From: Acidobacteriota bacterium
GTDB lineage: Bacteria > Acidobacteriota > Holophagae > Acanthopleuribacterales > Acanthopleuribacteraceae
Direction of reading: 5' to 3'
NCBI GenBank assembly: GCA_030066195.1
Contig: JASJCB010000033.1
Span: 1-45,332, forward strand
DNA length: 45,332 nucleotides
The notes below the pieces were generated by a model. It did no database searches and had not been told where the DNA came from. It saw only the letters and a list, made by a program, of their open reading frames with translations. Within the stretch, counting starts at the first letter, position 1; each line of letters starts with the position of its first letter. Position numbers and translations under genes: made by a program. Below, one piece after another: positions 27,945-37,400 of this stretch.

Positions 27945-27963
27945 AAAATGTGAACATTTTCAC
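27945..27963. promoter_or_regulatory. Overlapping palindromes, possible operator
   Basis: AAAATGT-GA-ACATTTT (27945-27960) is a perfect palindrome with a 2-base centre, and GTGAA-CATT-TTCAC (27950-27963) overlaps it. The position, over 300 bases upstream of the promoter candidate in an otherwise plain AT-rich stretch, would suit a distal regulator site. No regulator is identified. Confidence 0.3.
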
Positions 27964-27999
27964 GCTAACCCCTCACTCAACATCAAAATAGGATGTGTT

Positions 28000-28012
28000 T
28001 TGATAAAATCAA
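28000..28012. promoter_or_regulatory. Small inverted repeat TTGAT-AAA-ATCAA
   Basis: A 5-bp inverted repeat with a 3-base centre in the AT-rich upstream region of gene 2. It may be a regulator half-site pair, but repeats this short arise by chance in AT-rich DNA. Confidence 0.15.
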
Positions 28013-28273
28013 CCTTTTTAGGTGGCCGGGAGCCGGAAATTTGCAAACAAGCCGATCAACATGATGAATTCAAAAAAACTACCCTTCCAGATAAATAGCA
28101 AAGTACTCTTATAGCTCTACGTCTGGAGAAAATTGCTACTGATGAATAAGCGAGATACCGAGATTGTAGCTTGCGATCTCTAAACCGTAAAGATGCATCC
28201 CGAAAGGTTTTGACAATACTGTTAACGGAATATGAGGAATAGGGGAAGACCTATTTGTTATGTGACATTTTCC

Positions 28274-28302
28274 TTGACATTCTGACACGGTTATCGTAAA
28301 AA
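28274..28302 (+). promoter_or_regulatory. Sigma70-type promoter candidate for genes 2-4
   Basis: A perfect -35 hexamer TTGACA (28274-28279) is followed after exactly 17 bases by TAAAAA (28297-28302; 4 of 6 matches to TATAAT). It lies in the AT-rich half of the intergenic gap and would start transcription near 28309, leaving an untranslated leader of about 180 bases. It is the best promoter-like sequence in the gap and implies that genes 2-4 are transcribed separately from gene 1. Confidence 0.45.
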
Positions 28303-28389
28303 TTACTCGTGTGTTGGTATTTATTGATAATTTACATGTTACGATGCAGCCAGATTAAGCAACGTCCCCATCATTTTCCATATCGGTCA

Positions 28390-28427
28390 GTGTGATGTAG
28401 AAGAAACCACACGCCACGTTACGCCAC
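28390..28427. promoter_or_regulatory. Leader repeats GTGTG...CACAC and ACGCCAC x2
   Basis: GTGTG (28390-28394) and CACAC (28408-28412) form an inverted repeat, and ACGCCAC occurs twice (28411-28417, 28421-28427), one helical turn apart. They lie between the promoter candidate and the gene 2 start and could be a regulator or leader element. Support is weak. Confidence 0.2.
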
Positions 28428-28476
28428 AATGACCAAGAGAGTATCTTTCGCTTCTTCCACAATTCATTTCATCCCC

Positions 28477-28480
28477 GGAG
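28477..28480 (+). promoter_or_regulatory. Ribosome binding site fixing the TTG start of gene 2
   Basis: GGAG lies 7 bases before TTG at 28488. I see no better-placed in-frame ATG or GTG, and the protein homology begins about 28 residues later, so the rare TTG start is preferred. Confidence 0.6.
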
Positions 28481-28487
28481 TGCACAT

Positions 28488-31400
28488 TTGGTAGAAACAG
28501 GTCAGCTTACACTCGAGCAGAAGCGCGAACTGCTGCGTAGACTACTCGATAAAAAGAAAGCCGCGCCCGATCACTTTCCCTTGTCCCTCAGCCAGTTGGG
28601 CGTGTGGCATTCCTTCCGCTTCAATCCCGATGCCGCAAGCGATCACTTGCTGAACGCCTACCGCTTCAAGGGTTCCCTGAACATGGAGGCGTTGCGTAAG
28701 GCCCTGGTAGAAATAACGGCCCGCCACGATTCCTTGCGGGCGACTTTTGCCGAAAAAGACGGCGAGGTGGTGCAGCAGCCGGCCGAGAACGTCGATGTAG
28801 TTTTGGCGCAAAGAAGCCTGAAAGAGCTCGATCCGCACGTGCGCGAAACGGAGGCCGGGCGGATCATGGTCGAGACGGTGAAACAGCCGTTCGATTTGAC
28901 CGAAGGCCCGCTCTTCCGTTTTCTGATTCTGGAAATGGATCACGAAGACCGGATATTTGCGGTCATGTTCCACCACATCGTGGCCGACAACTGGGCCTTC
29001 AAAGTTTTCAACCGGGAGCTCAGCGCTCTTTACAGCGCCTTTGTTCAAGGCCGCCCCAGTCCCCTGCCTCCGCTGAAGCGTCGCTTTCGCGATTGGGTGA
29101 ATCAGGAGAGGAAAACCCACGGCCGCGAACAGTTAAAGCCGCATTTGGACTATTGGAAAAAACAGCTCGCCGGATTAAACGTAACCGAATTACCGACAGA
29201 CTTTTCCCGACCCGCCGTGCAGACATTCAACGGCGCTCGTTTCGTTCACGGGCTGGACAGGGAGGCCCTCGCGGGTCTTGACGAACTGGTCACAAGCGCG
29301 AACAGCAGTCGATTCACTGCCTTCCTCACGGCTTTTCTGGTGTTGCTTTGGCGCCTGACCGGTAACCGCGATGTCAGTATCGGCGTGCCGGTCGCCAATC
29401 GCGACAGCGAGGAATGGGAGCACTTGATCGCCTTTTTTGTCAATACCCTCGTCATGCGACAGAAGTTCTCCGAGGAAAGCAGTTATCGCCGGGTATTGCA
29501 GCAGGGAACCGAGAACGTGCTGGAAGCGTATGATCACGCGCGGGTGTCGTTTCATCAACTCATCGACGCGTTGAACTCGGTGCGCGATCCCAGTCGTAAC
29601 CCTCTGGCGCCGATCGTGTTCCAAATGGGTATGTTACCCGAACTGGAGCTGGAGAACCTTCGGGTGGAAAAAGCCTTCGAGGGTGATTACGGCATTGTTC
29701 GTTCCGATCTGGAATGTTACGTGGTCGAAGAGGGGACCGAAGCCAGGGTCGTGTTTATCTATAACCGGGATCTCTTCGAGGAGAACACCATCGCGGATCT
29801 GGCCGCCCGCTACGAGGTATTCCTGCGGGGCTGTATTCGACAACCGGACAGCCTGCTGAAATACATGCCCTTGCTCAAGGACTCGGAGCGGTCCCTGGTG
29901 CTGGACAAGTGGAATGCAACCGAGCGGGTTTCCGAGCCCACGAGCCTGGTTGCCATGCTGCGCGATCAGGTCGAACGCACGCCCCATGCCCCGGCAGTGA
30001 TTGCCGGGGAAAGGCGACTGACTTACGCCGAGCTGGATCGCGCCGCCGACCGGTCGGCCCGCCGACTCCTGGGCATGGGGACAACCCCCGAATCCGTGGT
30101 GGGCATTTGTGCGAGCCGTTCCCTGGAACAGGTTGTGGCCCTGTTCGGCGTCCTCAAAGCGGGTGCGGCCTATTGTCCGCTGGACCCCACCTACCCCGAC
30201 GACCGCCTGACCTACATGGCGGCCGACTCCGGCATGAAGGTGTTGCTGACCCAAAGCCGGCTGAGCGAAAAAATTGCCCTCCCGGGCCTGCAAATCTTTC
30301 TCTTGGACGAAGCGACTGACCGCACGGAACAGGAAAAACCGGGGCAGGCGCAACTACCCGAGGTGGACCCTCAGAGCATCGCCTACGTCATCTACACCTC
30401 GGGCACGACCGGAAAGCCCAAGGGCGTTGCGGTGCCGCATGCGGGCATCTGCAATACCTTGCGGTGGCGCCGGGCCGTGTTGCCGCTGAACGCCGACGAT
30501 CGGGTGTTGCAGACAACGTCGTTTTCCTTCGACGCGTCCGTCTGGGAGTTCTTCGGACCTCTGGTTGCCGGCGCGTCCCTAGATGTGTCACTGCCGATCG
30601 GCGCCGACGGTCGCCTTCACATCCCCGAACTCGTAAGGAAACACAAGATAACCGCTTTCCAGTTACCACCATCCTGGCTGAAGGTCTTCCTGGAGGAAGC
30701 GGATTTGGAGGCGCTCACCGGCCTCCGAATGGTCATTACCGGCGCCGAACCGGTTTCGCGGGAGTTGCAACAACGGCTCTTTTCCCGCTTGGGCGCCTCG
30801 TTCCACAACCTCTACGGACCCACCGAAGCCTCTCTCGATGTTACTGCCTGGACATGCCGGGCTGACGATACCGGCGCCTATGCGCCCATCGGGAAGCCCA
30901 TCCACAATGTGCGGGTTTACGTATTCGATGCCAACCTGAATCCGCTGCCGGTGAAACAGGCGGGGGAAATGTTCATCGGCGGCGCCGGATTGGCACGCGG
31001 TTACCTGAATCAGCCGGCCCTGACCGCCGAGCGATTTATTCCCGATCCCTTCGGCCCGCCGGGCGCCCGGCTCTACCGCACGGGGGACCTGGTCGCCTGG
31101 AGGCCCGACGGCGAACTGAAATTTTTGGGCCGGGTCGATAACCAGGTCAAGATCCGCGGTTTCCGCATCGAGTTGGGCGAGATCGAGGCCGCCCTGCGCA
31201 CCGAGCCGCTGATCGAGGACGTGGCCGTCACCGTAAAAAAGGACGCCGCCGGCACCAAACGACTGATCGCCTATGTTGTGCCTGCCGCCGATCCGGCGCC
31301 CAACTGGACCGCGCATCTGCAGCAACGACTGGGTGAACAATTGCCCGATTACATGGTGCCCGCTGCTTTCGTGACCCTGTCCGCCTTACCGCTTTTGTCC

Positions 31401-34400
31401 AATGGGAAGCTGGACCTGCAACGCCTGCCCGAGCCCAACTATGACGAGGATCGCCCACCGTATGTCGCGCCCCGAAGCGATGCGGAAGCCGTTCTGGCGC
31501 GCATTTGGGAGAACCTGCTGCAAGTGGAGCGGGTGGGCGTTCACGATCGGTTCTTCCACTTGGGCGGCGATTCCATCCTGGCGATACAGGTGGTGGCCGC
31601 GGCCAATCGCAAGGGCTTGAAAATCCAGGCCCGCCAGGTTTTCCAAACCAAAGACCTGGCCGAGTTGGCAGCCAGGGCCGATACTCGCCTCGCTGAAGAC
31701 CAGGGAGGCGAACTCAGCGGCAAGGTCCCGCTTTCGCCGATCCAAAACTGGTTTTTCGATAAGCGGCCTGCTCATCCCAATCAATTCAACCAGGCCTTCT
31801 TGCTGAAACCCGGCCGGCGCCTGGTAGCCGATACACTTCAAAAAGCCCTGCTCGCCCTGGTGAAACAGCACGACGGTTTGCGTCTGCGATTCCAAAAAAC
31901 GGCAGAGGGTTGGCAACAGTTTTACAGCCCGCTGGAGAGCGGGACGCACCTCGCGCTGCACACGGTCGACCTGAGCAATGACGATCAACCCGATGCATCC
32001 CTGCGACGGCACGAAGAGGAGGCCCACGGCAGCCTGGACATCACGAACGGCCCGGTGGGCCGGGTCGTTCTTTTCGATTCGGGTCCCGATCGTCCCCAGC
32101 AGTTGTTGCTTACCCTGCACCACCTGGTCGTCGACGGGTATTCGTGGCGCGTCTTGCTCGAAGACCTGGGTTCGGCTTATGAGCAGGCGGCGAGGGGCGA
32201 GGAAACCGAACTGGGCTTGAAGACAACGTCCTGGCGGGATTGGTCGCTTGCATTGGACCGCCTGTCCGGCAACGGCGCCCTGGACGCCGAGAAGGATTAC
32301 TGGAAGAACCTGCCGGTAGCAGAACCGCTGCAAGCCGACTCTCCCCGGGGCAGCAACCTGGCGGCCGATGAGCAAACCTGCGAACTGATTCTGGAAGAAG
32401 ACCTGGTGAAAGCGCTCGACGGTGCGGCGCACCATGCCTACGGCACCCGGACCGGCGACTTTCTCTTCTGCGCATTGGCGCAAGCCCTACAGGAACTTCG
32501 GCCGGGACAAACCCGGGTCAGTTTCGAGACCGAGGGTCACGGCCGGGAAGGCCTGGTGGAAGATTTAGATGTCTCGCGTACGCTGGGTTGGTTCACAAGC
32601 CTCTATCCGGTTTGTCTTCAGTTAAAAGGGGCGGACCCCGGCGAACAGCTGGCGACCGTCAAGCAACAACTGCGCGATATTCCCAATAACGGTCTGGGTT
32701 TCGGCGTATTGCGCTACCTGGCCACTTCCGAGGGATCTGCGCGGACTGAACGGCCCGGCTCGGCAGTATTGTTCAATTACCTGGGCCGCTTGAGCCGCTC
32801 GTCCGGGGAGACCGATCTCTTTCCCATTACGCCCACGTCCGGGCGGGGTTCCGTTCACCCGCGCAACCCTCGTTTCCACGAATTGGACATTTACGGACTG
32901 GAAGCCGAAGGCCGCATGGTTTTCCACTGGCGCTACAGCAAGGAGCGCCTCGAACGATCGAGGGTGGAACGACTGGCCGAGCGCTTCGCTTTCCACTTGC
33001 GCAGCCTGGTGGACCATTGCCTGGGCCGCTCTGAAATCAAACGAACGCCGGCCGACTTCCCGCTTGCCGAGTTGGACCAGGCCCGTTTGGACGAATTGTT
33101 GGTCCGCTATCCGACAATGGAAGATATCTACCCCATGACCGCCATGCAGCAGGGCATGGTTTTCCACAGCCTCTACGAACCCGAATCCCAGCGGTATATC
33201 CAACAGATCTCCGTCGGTTTACGCGGTACCCCTGACTTGGATGCTTACCAAGAGGCCTGGCAGGCGGCGGCGCGGCGCTTCGCGATCATGCGAACGGTTT
33301 TCGCGGTGGACCAGGCAAGCCCGTTGCAAGTGGTTTGCCGTGACCTGCCACTCGATTGGCAGGTTTTGGACTGGCGCTATCGCAATTTTGCCGATGAGGC
33401 GGCGCGCGAGCGGGCTTTGACCGCCTATTTCGAGACGGAGCGAGCTCAAGGTTTCACGCCCGGTCATGGTTCGCCCCAGCGCATTCGTTTGATCCTGGCC
33501 GAAAAGGATCTATTTTTCTTCGTCTGGACCCACCACCATGCCCTTTTGGACGGCTGGTCTTTACCCATTTTGCTGGGCGAGGTCTCCTCGGTATACCAGT
33601 CGCTGCTTCAAGGAAAACAACCCAAGGCCGTGCCGGCTCGTGCCTACCGCGATTACCTGGAATGGTTGACCCGCTCCGATCGGGAAGCCGCCCGAACCTT
33701 CTGGCGCGAGCGATTGGGCGATTTCGAGCACCCGAATCAAATTCTTCTGGGCAGCCTACCCGCTGAAGAAAAGCAGGGCCAGTGCAACAGCGATCGACGG
33801 TTTTCCCCCGAACTGACCAAAGAGATCATGCATTTCGCCAAAAAACAAGGGGTCACCCTGGCCACGGTGCTGCAAGCAGCCTGGGCGACCCTGTTGGGCC
33901 GCTACTCCGGTAGGGACGATGTTGTCTTCGGCATCACCACCGCGGGCAGGCCGGCCGAACTGACGGGCAGTGAGCGGATGGTGGGTTTGTTCATCAATAC
34001 CCTGCCCATGCGCGTGGATTGCCGACCGGGTCGGTCGATTACCCGGTGGCTCCAAGATATCCACCACGATCACGCCGCCTTGCTTGCCTATGAAGCGACA
34101 CCGCTGGTTGAAGCGCAGGCCATGAGCGGCGTAGACAAGGGCAGCCCCCTTTTCGATTCCATCCTGGTCTTCGAGAATTATCCCCTCCACGAGGCCATGC
34201 AGGGCAGTTGGACCGGCTTCCCCATCGATTCCGTGTACTTTACCGAAACCGTGGAGTACTCCCTGGTCCTTCAGGTCATACCGGGCGAGGAACTGGTGCT
34301 GAAATTCAAGTACAACGGCAACCGTTTCAGCCAGGCTGTCGTCCGGCGCATGCAAAACCAGTTGGAATACCTGATCGGTCGCATGGTCGAGGAGCCGGGG

Positions 34401-37400
34401 CAGGATACCGGCAGCCTGGAACTCCTGTCCACGCCGGAAAAACACTACCTGCTGCATCAGCTCAATGATACCGACCTGCCCTACCGCGCCGAAGCCTGTA
34501 TGCACGAACTCTTCGAGGAAGCCTGTGTCAAAACACCCGCGGCCGTCGCCTTGATGCACGGGGGGCAAAGCCTGACCTACGAGGAACTGAACCGTCAGGC
34601 CAACCAATTGGCGCATCATCTCATCGAACTCGGGGTAGTCCCCAACCAAATGGTGGGCGTCAGTTTCAAGCGGGGTTTTCCCATGGTGGCCGCCCTGTTG
34701 GGTATTCTCAAGGCCGGCGGCGCCTACGTGCCCATGGACACCTTTTTCCCCCGCGATCGGGTGCGGTTCATTTTAGAAAATACCCGGGCCGAGTTGCTGC
34801 TTACGGAAAGTTCGGTTGCCGAATTATTCGGCGATCTACCCGTCCAAACCCTGTGCCTGGACAAGCTGGACCTGACGCGCTACCCCGCCGTCAATCCGCC
34901 TCCCCGGGCCTGCTCCGACGATTTGGCCTATATCATATTCACGTCCGGTTCCACGGGTCGGCCCAAGGGTGTTATCCTGCAACACCGTCCGGTGATCAAT
35001 TTGATCGAATGGGTCAATCAAACCTACGCGGTAGGCGCCGATGACCGGCTGCTGTTTATTACCTCGCTCTGTTTCGACCTGTCGGTTTACGATATTTTCG
35101 GCATACTGGCGGCGGGCGGACAGGTCTTCATCGCGAGTGATGAGGACATCGGCGACCCTGAATCACTCTCGCGCATTCTCGACCGGGAAGGCATTACCTT
35201 CTGGGATTCGGCGCCCGCGGCGCTGCAACAGCTCACGGCCTTCTTTCCCGCCGAGGGCAAGGGCAGCCCGGACCTTCGCCTGTTGTTCCTCAGCGGCGAC
35301 TGGATTCCACTCGGTTTGCAGCCCGCCGTGGTCAAGGCTTTCCCCAACGCCAGGTTGATCGGTCTGGGCGGCGCTACCGAAGCCGCGATCTGGTCCAACT
35401 TCTTCCCCGTGCACCGGGTTCTGCCCCATTGGAACAGCATTCCCTACGGCCTGCCGATCCAAAACGCGCATTATCACGTGCTCGATGACCGTTTGCGGCC
35501 TTGTCCGGTGGGTGTGCCCGGAGATCTCTACATTGGTCACAGGTGTTTGTCGCGCGGTTATTGGGGTCAGCCCAAACTGACCGCGGTCCGCTACCTGCCC
35601 AACCCTTACGCTACCGACGAACGCTACAACGTGCTCTACACAACCGGTGACCGTGCCCGCCGCATGGAAGACGGTCATATCGAGTTCCTGGGCCGCCTGG
35701 ACGCGCAAGTCAAAATTCGCGGTTACCGGGTGGAGTTGGGCGAAGTGGAGTCGGTGCTGCTGGAACACGACCGGGTCAGGGGCGCGGCGGCCATGGTGCG
35801 CGAGGACCATCCGGGCAACCGCTTGCTTGTCGCCTACGTGCTCGCCGATCCCGAGACCCAACCCGAGGTAGACGAGCTCAAAGAACACATGGGCGCCAAG
35901 CTGGCGCCTTATATGATCCCTGCCGCCTTCGTCTTTTTGCCCCAATTCCCGGTAACCGGCAACGGGAAGTTGGATCGAAAAGCCTTGCCCGCGCCGCAAC
36001 TGGGCTCGGCGAGCGCCCGGCAACTCAGCACCCCTCTTGAAAAAGCCATTGCCTCGGTCTGGTCCGAGGTCTTGGGCGTCGCCAATCCCGACCCGGAAGA
36101 TAACTTCTTCAATTTGGGCGGGCACAGCTTGTTGGCTACGACCCTTGCCACGCGCCTGGCGAAGGAAAAGAGTCTGAAGCTCAGTTTGCGAGATATTTTC
36201 GAACAACCCACCATTCGCCGGCTGGCCGCCGTGGTGAGCCGAAACCAGGAACCCGTCGAGGGGCCTGAATTGATACCGGTAACGCGTACGGGCGCCATGC
36301 CCCTGTCTTTCGCCCAACAACGGCTGTGGTATATGAACCACCTACAGCCCGACAGCCATCTCTACAACATGTTTTTCGCTATCGAGGTAGACGGCCCGTT
36401 GCATGAAGAACGCCTGCAAACGGCCTTGAACCGATTGACGGCGACTCAGGAATCGTTGCGGACCCGCATTGTCACGGAACGCGGCGAGGGTTTTCAACAC
36501 ATCGATGAACCACGAGATTTTCCCCTGGAAATAGTGGATTTGAGTCGGGAACCAGAAGCCGCCGTAACCCATTGGCTGCGCGAGGTGGCCGCAACCCGCT
36601 TCGATTTGGGCACGGCGCCGCTCTTCCGTGCGGTTTTACTGCATGTGAACCCTCAACGCTCTTATCTACTTATCGTTTTTCACCACATTATCTTCGACGG
36701 CGTGTCCATCGGCCTGTTCCTGGACGGGTTGACCCGCGTTTACTCCGGCCAAACCCGCGAACTGGAGGCCCCTGATATTCAATATGCGGATTATGCCGTA
36801 TGGGAACGGCGTCGTCTCGAGTCGGGTGAAATGCAAGCTTGCCTGGATTACTGGCGAGACCGGCTCGGCGGTGCGCCTCGCCTGAAACTACCCTATGATC
36901 GCCTGCCGGAACGGACGGATGATTACATGGGAGCCGGTTTCGATTTTGAAATCGATGAATCGACTACCCGCAAGGCGCGCGCTTTTTGCGAGGCCCACAA
37001 TTGCTCGATGTTCATGCTGTTGTTGTCCACCTGGAATACCCTGCTGAGCCGCCTGACCGGTCAGACAGACATCGTCATGGGTACCGACAACGCCAACCGC
37101 TACCAGGCCGAGCTGGAGCATGTTATCGGTTTCTTTATCAACCTGCTGGCCGTTCGCTGCGACCTCTCCGGCGATCCCACCTTTGAAGAACTGGTAGCGC
37201 GGGTGCACACCGGGGCTCTGGAGGCCTATGAACACGGCGATGTCCCCTTTGACAAGCTGGTATCCATGTTGACCCCGGAAGGTCGTGACGAGGCCTTGCC
37301 CATTATTCAGGCGCTCCTGGTCATGATGCAGTTCTCCTATGAGGTGAAGGAAGTCGACGGTCATAGCTGGACCATGATCCCGCCGGTCGATGTCCTCTCG

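Larger units (their letters stand above)
27434..28487. other. Long intergenic region with two distinct halves
   Basis: No convincing gene lies in these 1054 bases. The first half (to about 27910) is GC-rich and filled with repeated TTCCCGGGAA-like motifs in both orientations. The second half (about 27910-28480) is clearly AT-rich, unlike the coding flanks, and contains palindromes, a TTGACA promoter candidate and a leader of about 180 bases before gene 2. The only frame of note, a short minus-strand one at 27458-27661, is built from the repeats (Pro-Gly from CCCGGG) and lacks protein-like character. Confidence 0.75.

Noticed and set aside
33100..34430. Heterocyclisation domain for the Cys-type module
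   Set aside because: The domain has HHHALLDGWS, not the DxxxxD motif of cyclisation domains, and groups by eye with DCL condensation domains.
35163..36341. Minus-strand open frame (392 codons) inside gene 2
   Set aside because: Antisense shadow of the Cys-type A domain and PCP; no independent support.
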